The translations under genes and the position numbers were made by a program. The notes beneath the pieces are model-generated. The model saw only the letters and a list, made by a program, of their open reading frames with translations, had not been told where the DNA came from and made no database searches. This document shows positions 20,115-30,824 of a stretch of 64,000 bases of DNA, one piece after another. Source of the DNA: Notospermus geniculatus (Eukaryota > Nemertea > Pilidiophora > Heteronemertea > Lineidae). Every line of letters starts with the position of its first letter. The first letter of the stretch is position 1. Where the stretch lies: positions 164,715 to 228,714 of the forward strand of contig NMRB01000806.1 in NCBI GenBank assembly GCA_002633025.1. The letters are read 5' to 3'.

Positions 20115-21068
20115 ATTCCAGCAACACTGCAGCAACATCCACAGATTTTCACTGCTGTTCTCCTCTGGACTCATCTATCCAGGTCCAATGATTGGCTGGC
20201 CAAGGCATAACCTTCAGCAATCCATCCTGTTCCTTTCTCTCCATGTTTCTCGACCTGGAGAGAAAGGAACAGGATGGGGTGGTGAAAGTTATGCCTTGGC
20301 CAGCACATCTTAACCCTATCGAGCTAGTAGGCCTATGGGATGAGCTGGATTGACGAGTCAGAGGAGAACAACCATCAGGTGCTGAAAATCTGTGGATGTT
20401 GCTGCAGTGTTGCTGGAGTGAAGAATCCAGCGATTGTCTCCTGAAACTAATCAGACGAATGCCTCGTGTTTGCACGCCAGTTATTAAAGCTAACAGTGGC
20501 TATTTTGGAGGATTTTAAGATTAAGGACTGTTCGTTTGCTGAGTAGCAACACATTTAATGCTGTCAGATTCCAGTTCCAAGTGAGATGCAGGGCAATCAT
20601 TGGTCTTATTTCATTGGAAATGCAAATCATTTGGTAACTGCACCTAAATGGGGATATGATTGATGTTTTAAAGACTGTAACCACTTGCAAACTGTTGCCA
20701 GGCAACACATTTTGCAAATATCAAATTATTATGTAATAGGCTCTGTAATTGCCAATATCATCAGAAGGACATGGAATTGTATCTTAGTGGTGAGTAAAGG
20801 AATTTGAAAGCAATCCTTATCTGCTTTTCAGTTTTTTTCCAAACTGGATGTTCCGATCGATTTTCCAGGAATTTGATAAGGTGCGATTTTCATGTAAAAA
20901 TCCCAAAATTTGGGGGATGCAACATGAAATTTGCATCACTGGAATACTCTATATATCCCCTGACAACATTTTCCAGTGATTTTGGCCAGCCAAGCACATC
21001 CATTTTTACTACAAATGTGAATACTTCATAAATCACAAGGTGTACCCAAACTTTCAGCTGGCACTGTA
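20115..21068 (+). mobile_element. Tc1-like transposon remnant with inverted duplication of the transposase end
   Basis: The + strand at about 20290-20520 encodes a decayed Tc1 transposase C-terminus: MPWPAHLNPIE, LWDELD, ENLWMLLQCCW, LIRRMPRV, then VIKANSGYFGG. The catalytic-region context PWPA...LNPIE...LW is diagnostic. An inverted partial copy of the same segment precedes it at 20115-20235 on the minus strand. At the right, aaggtgtacccaaactttca then gctggcactgta (to 21068) is a typical Tc1 terminal repeat. There are stop codons and the N-terminal part is absent. Confidence 0.7.
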
Positions 21069-21641
21069 TGTTGAAAGAGGTTGCTGTTTTGCTGCAGGTT
21101 GAAAGGAAAATGTTGCCACGTTTGAACCGGTCTCGGGTACCTTGCTGGCAGATATGGTTTTATGTGTATGTCTAGTCATGTGCGCTTTCTGGCAGCCGGA
21201 CTGTAATACTTCCCAGAAAGTGGAGTTTGATCTGGATTGCACAGGCCTAATAGCTAGGGTAATGATGTGAAAGCGCTTTAAGACTGCACTGCAGTAAAAA
21301 GGCACTATACAAGGTCACCCTTTTTATTTTCAAAACTGTCTGATGCTGTCAGGCAGATCATTTTGCCTCAAACTGGGCCTTACTAAGATTCTGTTGATGT
21401 TTGGACTGCAGGTCCTACGGCCTACCCGCTGGCCATCCAATCTCAGGAAGGACTCATTTTACAGACATGATAAGGTTGCAGGCCTTGTCATCACAAACAG
21501 TATTTCATCATATTTCCTGGTAAGAAAATTATCATTGCCGGAGGGCCATGCAGTGCCAGGTTTTGCACCGCCGCAGGTGCAAACATAAGGCCTGATTAGA
21601 TTAGGCTTTTGCCCAACTTTTCGTCAGCGTTTCTATTACAA
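21069..21641. other. No gene recognised
   Basis: No repeat termini, RNA genes or recognisable protein motifs were found. Confidence 0.4.
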
Positions 21642-21763
21642 TAGGGAGGTTTCGCAAGCACCCGGTTAGGCCCTACGACGACGTTTATCTATTGTGTGGG
21701 TATACCCAAACAATAGATAAACGTCGTCGTATGGCCTAACCGGGCGCTTGCGAAACCTCCCTA
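21642..21763. mobile_element. 122-bp hairpin MITE
   Basis: tagggaggtttcgcaagc at the left and the inverted gcttgcgaaacctccct at the right pair with only a few mismatches through cggttaggcc and acgacgtttatctattg, leaving a short loop. TA-rich flanks are consistent with a mariner-type MITE. Confidence 0.7.
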
Positions 21764-23280
21764 ATATAGATCAACTCCGTGTTCCCCTGCACTGTTGATA
21801 GGGAAACGCTTGAAAATAAGTTGACACGTCTCTGCATGTGTCCCCAATTACCTAGTCGCAGCTTATTCCGTCAGTCTATTGCAGGGGAATTACAGGCGTG
21901 GAATAATTATAAATGTTACACCGGCAATGTGTTATCTCGGCCCATCAAGGCGAATTCGGAGATTTCTGACTCTCAGTCTCAGCTACTTACATCCTGCAGT
22001 AGCGAAATGTGATACAAGTCTAGCGACGTTTTGGGCACTACGTGATCTTAGGGGGTCGTATCTCGCCGTGACTTCTACATCCCCGGCATATCACCAATAC
22101 CCATACCCAGACTACCCTCTTAAATCAGAAGGCCTTCCCATGGAATGTATTGACACCATCAGCAGACTGTCCCTTTAAATGTTACCATTCAGTCAGAATA
22201 TCGCTATCAGAAGTCATCCGCTCTGGTAAAAAAAGAGGATACAGAAGTCATCCGCTCTGGTAAAAAAGAGAATATTCATTGTTTACCTATTCAGGCCAGT
22301 GGGCCAAAAACGTCAGCATACATAGGCCTAAAACATGAACGGCTGCTTCAAGATCAAGGCGTAAAATACCCCTAATTCACCGATCAAAATAATCCGAATT
22401 GCTGCCTTTATCCTTGCGAAAAATCATAGGGATCATCCTAGACATCTCATCTTCCCATACACCATGTACACGATTCGATGGCTAAATCAGACCCCAAAGG
22501 CGTCAGTTATTGCGGAACACAGAGGTACATAGAAAATGCTCATTTTAGCCCCAAAATAAGAAAAATACGACTAAATCTTGGGTTAAAGGTGGATGGACCA
22601 GGCTGGACACAATAAAATGTAACACTCTACTGCTTCTGACGCGGTTTCATGGAGAATGGTTTCGCGATGCCAGAGAAAAGTATCTGGAAACGAAAAATCA
22701 GGCATGAAAATAAAGAGAACCTAGTGCCCAATATCACCCCCGTTGTAAAAAAAAATCTCACGGTTTGATGATAGCAGAAGCTTGATCAACCAGGCCTAGT
22801 GGCCCACACGCGTGAAAATTGATATATCCGAATTTGCATATCCATGCTGTACACCACTATCTATGTTCCACTCAGCAATGCATGCACGGGGTGATTTGCA
22901 TAATTTTTTTGCCGTATGTTTAATTAAGGACCCTCATACTCCTCTTTTTATCATACAGCACCTGGTTCTCACATTTCGCTATAATTGGCGATTTGAACAT
23001 TAGAAACGATGCGTCATCAAACACCATAGGTTGTTTGCCTCGGGTTCGATTCTCGGGCTTCAGGGCAGTAAAGATGGTGTTAGTGCTTATTAGTGGTGTA
23101 AAATCTGTCAGTGTTTCCGTGTGTCAGTGTTTTTTTGGAACGCATGCTGATAGATCAACACATTTCTCTGTGTCTCCACTATTGTTAAGTCGCAGCTTAC
23201 TTCGTCAGACAATATAAGGGAAACCTTCACAGATGGGGAACATCCGAAAACGTTACAGCGAATTCAATTTTCGGGTGTTG
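21764..23280. other. No gene recognised, one short direct repeat
   Basis: At 22208-22268 the unit cagaagtcatccgctctggt plus aaaaaa is present twice with a 34-bp period. Otherwise I see no coding or RNA gene. Confidence 0.45.
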
Positions 23281-23282
23281 GT

Positions 23283-23690
23283 GTCAGGGGGCGGGTCGAT
23301 TCTTCGGCCATGGTAGTGGGGTACTAGACCTACGCTAGGCCTAATACATGTACAAGTACTCAGTGGTGGGTTTGATTCTTAGGCCTTGGTGGTCAGTTGC
23401 GTAGGGTAATACTCAGTGGTGGATTCGATTCTTGGGCCAATGTGGTCAGTAGGAGTATAGGCTAATACTCAGTGGTGGGTTCAATGGGTTCAATTCTTAG
23501 GCCTTTGTGGTCAGTAGGGGTAGGGTAATACTCAGTGGTGGGTTCAATTCTTAGGCCTTGGTGGTCAGTGTGGTAATGAAATACCCATTGGTGGGTTCAA
23601 TTCTTGGGCATTGGTCAGTGGGGTAGGATAATACCCACTGGTGGGTTCGATTCTTTGGCCTTGGTGGTCAGTTGGGTAGGATAATGTGCA
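23283..23690. repeat. Minisatellite, roughly 50-57-bp unit, about eight copies
   Basis: Degenerate units of the form actcagtggtgggttcgatt, then cttaggccttggtggtcag and gtagggtaat follow one another head to tail. Unit length varies by indels. ggttcgattct inside each unit resembles a B box but no A box accompanies it. Confidence 0.75.
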
Positions 23691-24362
23691 GTGGTACAAT
23701 ATACTAAATTGTAACTAGGACCTGCATTCGTAGGACTCCTATTCCTCTACATGTATAGGCCACCCTTGCCTTCCCATCCGACCCATGTAGGCCTACATAT
23801 CTCATACATGTACGTATCTTTCACCATACACTTCATAGTATCACATTACACATGGTTCAGTCTAGGCAATAATTGGTAATTTTATTTTTTGAAAAAATCG
23901 AAATAGGCCTTTTGAAATTGCTAAGTGTCATCAGAACCACTGTTCATCTTGGTCCCGACCAATATACAGAAACATTGTGTGGGCTACCTGTACATGCACA
24001 CAATATTTCAGTGATCAATTAGTTAGGGATCAGTTATAGGCCTAACGGTTACATGGAATGGAATCTGACTTGGTGGTTCCCTCAGCATGACATGTTTGGC
24101 TCTAGTCCAACGTATAAGTGTCTCCCCTCGAGAATGCATGAGGGGATACGATAGGCTACTGCATGCAGAGACGATAGGGTGACACGGGTTTGGATGCGGG
24201 ATGCAACTCCCTGAACAGCAGTCACCAACCTAGTTGAAGCCTGCCAGTGTTGCCCCTCATTGTTTGGGAAACGCTGGCAGGTAGATCTACATGTTTCTTT
24301 GTGTGTTCATATCACGAAGTCGCAGCACACTAGTACTAGTATTCCGTCAGCCAGTGGTAGGG
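23691..24362. other. No gene recognised
   Basis: Contains several acatgta and taggcct words typical of this window. A short inverted pair gcctgccagtgtt/aacgctggcaggt lies near 24239-24283. No gene is visible. Confidence 0.4.
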
Positions 24363-25607
24363 CTGAAAGGGTAAATGTCGTCTTGGGTATATACAGAGAT
24401 TACCCAGGATGTCTGTCTCCACTAAAAGAATACCCTGGGTACATGTAGTTTCGGCAGCCGAACATCACCCAGCATCCGGGATCAGTGCCTAGGAACGAGT
24501 CCCATTAAGAAATGACGTGGAATCTCGCAGTAACTGTTGAGTGTAGCTGTTCATGACATTCTTCAGGCGGTCACGTGACCACGGGCGAGACAACCTCGAA
24601 TCGAGGTGTCACAATACCGGCTACCGAAAGTACACCCAGGGTAGTGGGTCATATGAATAAAAACTAGCATTTGCTTTAACTACCGATTTTTAAGCATTTA
24701 CTTGTACCTGTATGAATAAAACTGTAGGAAATGTTAGGAAAATTTAGGTTTTCCTTCATATAAAGCAAATGCTTTTTAGCATCTTGTGTTTGCTTCGAAA
24801 TTAAGTAAATCTTTTTGTCCGTATGAATAAAGTAGAGCATATGCTTCTTACTAGGTAGGAAATCCTTCGAATTTTCAAGGTTGCCCCAGACGTGGCTTGG
24901 AAATTTAAGCAAATGGTCTTTATCAACGACAACAGCCTCTGTTCCTACTTCTTCCGATTGATTGGTTAATTTCCTGTTCTTAGCACATTTGTCTTACCCT
25001 TTGCCTTATTTTGCTCCGAGTTTATCACACGGAATTTTAAATTCGGCCAAAAAATCTAACTCCGCGAAAAAACTTTAATTTCCTCGTCCCAAAATTCTGG
25101 GGAAATAACTTTATGTTGCAGAAAAAACGTTTATTAATCAGAAAAAAACTATTTACAAATTTTGCAAAAAAACTTTATTTCCGCGGACATCTTTCAGCCA
25201 GCAGTCGATCAAAATGTGAGAATCCCACTTCGTGCACACGATACGCAAAAAGGGTCCTCAGCGCAATCAAAACATAACCCGCTTGACCCCACCGAACAAT
25301 GCCAAAACCACACGATGAAATAGACCACCATCAGGTTCACAACGCAGACCATTCATAGGAAAAATGACATCGGGATGTGACCTTCAAGTACTTCCTGGAA
25401 ACTTCCCAGCAAAGCATTGGCAGTAGAATGTCCAGTTTATTCATACGAAAACAAGCACAATCTTTTCCTTTCAGCAAATGCTGCTCCTGCTTGAAGTATT
25501 TGCTTGGAAGCAAATGCTAATTTTTATTCATATGACCCAGTGTTTTAGTGAAGATTGAGATTCTGGGTAATCTTTGTATATACCTAGGACGACATTTACC
25601 CTTTCAG
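24363..25607. mobile_element. Foldback element interrupted by a second inverted-repeat element
   Basis: Outer arms: ctgaaagggtaaatgtcgtc (24363) and the inverted gacgacatttaccctttcag (ending 25607), extending through the ggtaatct/agattaccc region. Between them lies another element with ends gggtcatatgaataaaaa (24645) and the inverted tttttattcatatgaccc (ending 25538). The inner element belongs to the tatgaataaaa family also seen at 55761-57143. Confidence 0.62.
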
Positions 25608-26362
25608 CAATAGTAGGTCAACACTCACAGATGTGGAACATGCAATGAAATGGTCCATGGACTATGTGCTACCAGAAGAATGAATAACAACTTTGGTCAG
25701 CTGAGCGAAAAATTTGTTTTGAACAACACCGAGGTGTATATAGGGAGACGTTTCCTCGATTGATTTAATATCAGTCAACAGAAAGGAACTGCCAAAAAAC
25801 TGGGGATTCTCCCATTAGGCAACCTAAAAAAATATAATGTTTTTCATTCTTTTTTTTCCAAAAGCAGGGGCGAGGGATGATTTGTTTTTACTTTCTGTTT
25901 ATTTTCAATTTTGGCATCGATTTTATCACAAGACTGAGACTTAGAGTCACCATAGCCCAAACCTAAGTCATGACAAAGTTTTTTCTCTGTTCCAAAACGC
26001 TCCAGAGTGAGACGACGGTTAGTGATGTTGTTGAACGCTAGGTGGCGAACGTAGTCAAGTCTATGGGCGCTACAGAGAAGTTTAAGGAAAATAAGCAATA
26101 AAAAAATCCGAGGGCGGGAACGTTTTGGCAGGCGGGCGGGGATGAAAAACATAAATACTTTTTTTAGTGGGCGTTAATGAAACAGTAACAGAGATACCCC
26201 AATACCCTCCAACAGTGTAGAAATGCAAAACTCTCTGAAAATCAAACCAAAAAATGCTTGGGTTCAAGCCCAAGAGACCATACAAGCCTTGCAGGACCCT
26301 AGTGATTAGTTTGGTTCCCGAGCCCACCCCCAGGGCTAAAAGGGTTCGGTAGTGGCTGATGA
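25608..26362. other. No gene recognised
   Basis: A minus-strand open frame of about 100 codons (25844-26152) shows no motif I recognise. A fragment ttggttcccgagcccaccc around 26310 resembles the ends of the 35273-35655 element. Confidence 0.4.
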
Positions 26363-26735
26363 CAACCTCGTCCCCAGGGGTATAGTTCGCTCAGAAAACC
26401 TCGGACCACTCGCTCACTAACCCCTGGAATCAGCTTCGGTTGCTAATCCAGGAATCTTGGACTAAGTATAGGTGGCAGCACGAGTCAAAATAATCAACTT
26501 GAAATACTTACTTGTGCTTTTTAAATTCTTTTTACAAAAAATCATCAAACCTGGATATAGATAACCTTCTGGTTTGATTCAAAATATTTTGAAAATTTCT
26601 TTGGGTATATTCTTGGGTATATTTGACGGTTTCCCGTCAACCAATCACGTGCGTTAAATCCAAAGCTGATTCCAGGGGTTAGTGACGCGACCGCCATTTT
26701 GTCAGAAAGAGAACGACCCCAGGGAACGAGGTTGG
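26363..26735. mobile_element. MITE with AACCTCGT ends
   Basis: caacctcgtccccagggg at the left and ccccagggaacgaggttg at the right are inverted. gctgattccaggggttagtg matches an inverse near 26410-26440. A shortened relative lies at 27509-27585. Confidence 0.6.
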
Positions 26736-27339
26736 GCTGATAAGCCTTTCGTTTTATGGCGTTACTATTTTTAGAACTGGGGCGTCTCTTCCGGTTTACT
26801 ATGAAAACATAGGCACGTGGTTGGCAAATGTCACTTTAAGCGAATTCAACATGTTCAAAGGAAAAGCCTAATGTTTTGGGCCACTACACCTCGAAAAACA
26901 ACTGCCGCCGACTGCATTGTTTGTGGTAACGCAACAATCGAGAAGCGGAGAAATTTAATTGATTCACACCAATGTGAAACCAGTCAAGTTGGTGAGTTTA
27001 TCTGATGTTCCGTTGCAAGTAACAGACATAATGTTACAGGACGTTCTAAGCAGATTTGGGGAAGCGGAGAACATTTTAGAGAGTTCCACCCAGGGGCAAC
27101 AACAATCCATAATGGAAAGGTGCAGGTGAGAATGACTGTCGAGGTGAACATTCCTAAGTCTCTTCAGATCGCTCCCAAAGTAACCATCAAAATAAACTGG
27201 GCCTATAATCAGCAAAGAGGCCCGTGTAAAAACTGTGCATCCATCAGCCATTTAACCAACAAATGTCCGCACCCGCGGCCATGCTACATTTGCAAAGCAC
27301 TAGCTCACGAAGGGACAGAATGCCCCCAAGCAAAGCGTT

Positions 27340-27712
27340 GTTTTACACTCGGCCCCAGTGTGTATCCGACGTCCCGGTCTCCTACACACTGGCACTTTTG
27401 CGGCTCAAAAGCCGGTAACACCACTAGATGGCACTCCACTGGGCTCCAGCCAATCAGCACGCTTTCTCACTCATAATTCCCGCGGAAATTACTTCCAGGA
27501 AAAACCCAACCTCGTCCCCAGGGGTATAGTTCGCTCAGACAACCGTGGACCACTCGCCATATTATCAACCTGGGAACGAGGTTAAGAAAACCGAAGGACC
27601 CGTGCTGCCATCACGCGGTCGTCACGACTATTAATCTCTAAAAGAGCCAGACGCGGAGTGTGATTTACCGAAGGGGTGAGCCCGTAGCGTCTGGGCAAGC
27701 GAGACTAAGTGT
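27340..27712. mobile_element. Insertion splitting the ORF1-like gene, with an AACCTCGT-type MITE
   Basis: The knuckle-encoding sequence breaks at aagcgttgtt (about 27330-27340) and resumes at gttgttatttgtgtgg (about 27711). gttgtt is present on both sides and could be the target duplication. Inside, 27509-27585 carries both ends of the element family at 26363-26735. Confidence 0.5.
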
Positions 27713-27804
27713 TGTTATTTGTGTGGAAAAAAGGACACCTCAAAAGAAGCTGCCCTGAGACCAAATCCAGCCCAGAGAACAAGACGACCTCCAGTGAATC
27801 AACT

Positions 27805-28085
27805 TTGAGGAGCTGATAGCCGAGTAGGTCCCGGGTTCGAATCTAGCCCGGGCCATATGGGATTTCATTCCCGGCTCTTCACGTCCGTCGCATGGGGCAG
27901 TAAGCTGTGGTGCCTTCTACCTTGTTTCTTTGCAACCTTGGGCAAGTTAAAGAGCCCATCCAAGTGAGGAACATGAGTAGCTTGAGATGGCCTCCTCCGT
28001 ACTTACCAGGGCCAATAATGCCCTGGCGTCGATAGGCCCTGAGGGAAAAACCAAATACAAATACAAATAGCAACAAATACAAACA
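27805..28085 (+). mobile_element. tRNA-derived SINE inserted in the ORF1-like gene
   Basis: The head has an A box (TAGCCGAGTAG, 27817-27827) and a B-like box (GGTTCGAATCT, 27834-27844) with the anticodon arm deleted. The body contains ggggcagtaagctgtggtg and accttgggcaagtt. The tail is an AATACA-type simple repeat (accaaatacaaatacaaat) to about 28085. This is the build of a SINE on the + strand. Confidence 0.6.
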
Positions 28086-28325
28086 TCTACTCCATCTGGG
28101 GACAACAAGGAAAACCCGCGTGCCCCGTCTGTCTCTACCGATGCTGCAAAAGACACGTCCCAATAAACAAAAATCAAGCATCTGCCAAGAAAAGCACACC
28201 TGACAAAAAGCCCTCTGATTCTACCATTGGAGATAATGAGGACATGGACATAGAATCTTTGAAGGCCTTTAAAAAGCGTTTGAAAACTGTCGAAGACACT
28301 TTGAACTGTAGTGGCATTGTAGGCC

Positions 28326-28655
28326 TCAGCACTCCTGGCGCGTGGCGAGTTTTTTTATCTTGGTCTGCAGGAATCATGGTGACGAGGTTGATCACAGGAA
28401 CGTCATGCTCCTCATGCTGATTAGGTTTCAGTTATAATGATATTTCATAGATGGCGCTGGGTCTGAATACATTATGAATATATTATGGTCGTACCTATCG
28501 CGTTCGTGAATCTGATTTACCGGTGATAAGTATATATTTCAGATTTCAAAGACAATATTACTATTCTTCATTCTGATCTCATGAACACTCGGTACTTCCT
28601 GTTCACAACTGATTTTACAAGTCATGGTCAACAAGATGATGGCACTATACGCGGG
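28326..28655. other. No gene recognised
   Basis: No motif, repeat end or RNA gene was found. Confidence 0.35.
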
Positions 28656-28659
28656 GCAA

Positions 28660-29190
28660 ATAAAATGTCGTCGGGGGGGGGGGGGTATTTTTCATAAAAG
28701 TAAAAAAATCTCTACGAAGGTTGAAAAACCATAAGCGATTATTTGGAAAACCTTTACAACTTGAAAAACCATGTGAGGACTTTTGAAAAACCTTACAGCC
28801 AGAAAACCCCACGGGTTTTGCTGAAAAGCCATTTGAAAAACCTTAAAGCTAGAAAACCGTACTGCCCTACAAACGAAGACTGCAGTAACTGCATTTACTG
28901 CGGCCTTGCGTTTTATGCCATATCTCCCTTGTTTTAGGTGGCAGCTCTGAATAATTTTGCCAGAAAGGAGAGCAGTATCTACTGATGTTATTACACACCT
29001 ACATTGTCCACTTCACTGAATAGGAAAGGCTGCAGAGGCTGTACAAGGGAAGACTGGAATATGCAGATACTGCAGTCTTCCATTGTAGGGCAGCGTAGGG
29101 TTTTCCTGAAAAACCATATGCGGTTTTTTGAAAAACCTGAAAGCTAAAAGCCCTAAAGGTTTTTCAGAAAAACCCTTAGAAAACCTTATT
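28660..29190. repeat. gaaaaacc-rich region with an inverted repeat
   Basis: After a G homopolymer (about 28673-28686), the motif ttgaaaaacc recurs many times at irregular spacing. An inverted pair is formed by tgccctacaaacgaagactg (about 28862) and cagtcttccattgtagggca (ending about 29093). No coding sequence is recognised. Confidence 0.5.
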
Positions 29191-29769
29191 TCAAAGAGTG
29201 TACGGATAATTATGTTGATACCTTTCTATTTTTAACACCTTCGTGATTGGTGGATTTCTTGGGTCTGAGAGGTCACCTTCTATCGGCATTCCGGTACTTC
29301 AGCTGTATTGCGAATTGAATAAATTTACATGATTTACATAAAATTTCCAAGTGACGTCACTGGCAGAATTCCTCCAAAATAGCGGCCAATACTGGTCCTA
29401 CCAAACAAGCCACGACTGCAGCCTGCAGATTGGTAGGATCAGGTAGACTCTACTAAAGTCTAGCTTACATCTTAATCGGCACACACTTTAAGATAGGCCC
29501 GCTTTGACAGGGGTCAAAGTCTCCCTGTCCTCAATCCGGGTCTTATTGTTCAGCGAGGGATTAGAAAATATATGGCTGCATTGATCATGACCATTCGAAT
29601 ATAACCTTACAATAACGGTCTATTGCGCGGATTCCCAGGACGTCGACGCCTGTCACACTGGCATAATATCTCCTCATGTATCACACTGAATTCTACGAAA
29701 ATGCACCATAATTGAGCTTATGCTGTGGTCAAACCACGCCCTTAATTTTTACATCAATATTTCTGTTAG
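29191..29769. other. No gene recognised
   Basis: Nothing with coding, RNA or repeat-terminus character was found. Confidence 0.35.
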
Positions 29770-29774
29770 AGTGT

Positions 29775-29950
29775 CAGGCGCGGATCCAAAGGGCGGGCGG
29801 GGGGCACACCCGGCCCGTGCCCCCTCTATTTTGTGGAAAATCTTTAAAATTGACCAGGAAATTTTGAAATGATGTTAAAATTTGACCGAGGTTTTCCACG
29901 ATGTGCGCTGACGGTGCCCCCTCTTTCCCATGATTCTGGATCCGCCCCTG
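29775..29950. mobile_element. MITE with CAGG(G)GCGGATCCA ends
   Basis: caggcgcggatcca at the left and tctggatccgcccctg at the right form the termini of a 176-bp element. agtgt flanks both ends (29770-29774 and 29951-29955), a possible 5-bp target duplication. Such CAGGGGCGGATCC termini are widespread in animal MITEs. Confidence 0.62.
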
Positions 29951-30021
29951 AGTGTGGAATGATGTCAAAAACTGAAATAACGACCATCAGAAATTACTCA
30001 GCTCACCATCATACTAGACTT

Positions 30022-30430
30022 CATTCCACATCCCAGTGGCGCGAGGTTTTCAGCCGATATCTCCGCAATGGCTGGGTCAAATTCGACATACCATACATCA
30101 ATTGACTTGTGTTTCTTGTCGGTATCTTTCTGCTATCTTCATTTTTCGCGTAAGGCCGGCATAACGGATCCCTTTCTCAAAACCCATTTCATTTCGCCAT
30201 GGTGTTTAGTGCGCGATGCATTGCGTCATTTCAAAATGGCCGCCATTTCGGCCGTAAACACAGACTGTGATTTGTGAAAGAACTTTTTTCTGTCACGTGT
30301 TTCGGCAAAATGACAGTGATGATGGCTGTAGCGCAAAAAAGACAAATCGATTGATGTATGGTATATCAAATTTGAGCCAGCCATTGCAGAGCTATCGTTT
30401 ATAAACCTCGCGCCACTCGAAAGTGGAATG
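30022..30430. mobile_element. Inverted-repeat element, 409 bp
   Basis: cattccacatcccagtggcg then cgaggttt at the left pairs with aacctcgcgccactcg then aaagtggaatg at the right. cgcaatggctggg and the inverted ccagccattgc, and accatacatcaat with its inverse, continue the arms. Confidence 0.65.
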
Positions 30431-30824
30431 GAGAGTAGAAACAATGATCAATTTGTCCACTGTCGTTTGGGCTTCCGAAACTGATTTTGTCCAAGGATTA
30501 CAAAATTGCAGTGTCCTTGAATGCATCGTCCCATGGATAAAAAAATGATCACAGAACACAGCTTTACTGTCTGGCATTTTGACTAATGCCGACCCTTTAA
30601 CATCGGATGGTGCCATTGAGTCTGCATTTCCGATACTGAGCACGTCTTTAATATTTGCGTCTTTGTACCGGACATTATTCCATACATCATCTCCTTACCT
30701 TATCATACTTTCACTTTCAGTGCAGTTTCATCGTAATCGGTTTGATACTTAGGACATATTGAACTTTGAAAAGCGGGACGTTTTTTTTCAATAACTCGAT
30801 AGGTATGTGATATGTGTACTATTA
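30431..30824. other. 3' flank of the ZIP gene, nothing recognised
   Basis: No inverted-repeat ends or coding motifs. No clear AATAAA signal on the minus strand was found within the first 100 bases after the ZIP stop codon. Confidence 0.35.

Larger units (their letters stand above)
26960..28325 (+). pseudogene. Broken LINE ORF1-like gene with RRM-like region and CCHC knuckles
   Basis: In succession one can read SLSDVPLQVTDIMLQDVLS, a frame slip near 27115, VQVRMTVEVNIPKSLQ, then two zinc knuckles (CKNCASISHLTNKC and CYICKALAHEGTEC) ending at about 27340. After a 370-bp insertion a third knuckle follows (CYLCGKKGHLKRSC, about 27717-27760), then after a SINE insertion an acidic tail (SDSTIGDNEDMDIESLKAF, 28205-28265). 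An RRM-like segment followed by CCHC knuckles is the layout of ORF1 proteins of many LINEs. No downstream reverse transcriptase is seen, so it is a fragment. Confidence 0.6.

Noticed and set aside
23283-23690. Spaced repeats resembling a CRISPR array
   Set aside because: Units are degenerate minisatellite copies without unique spacers, in an animal genome.
25844-26152. 102-codon minus-strand open frame
   Set aside because: No family resemblance, no exon borders, and it lies between inverted-repeat elements.
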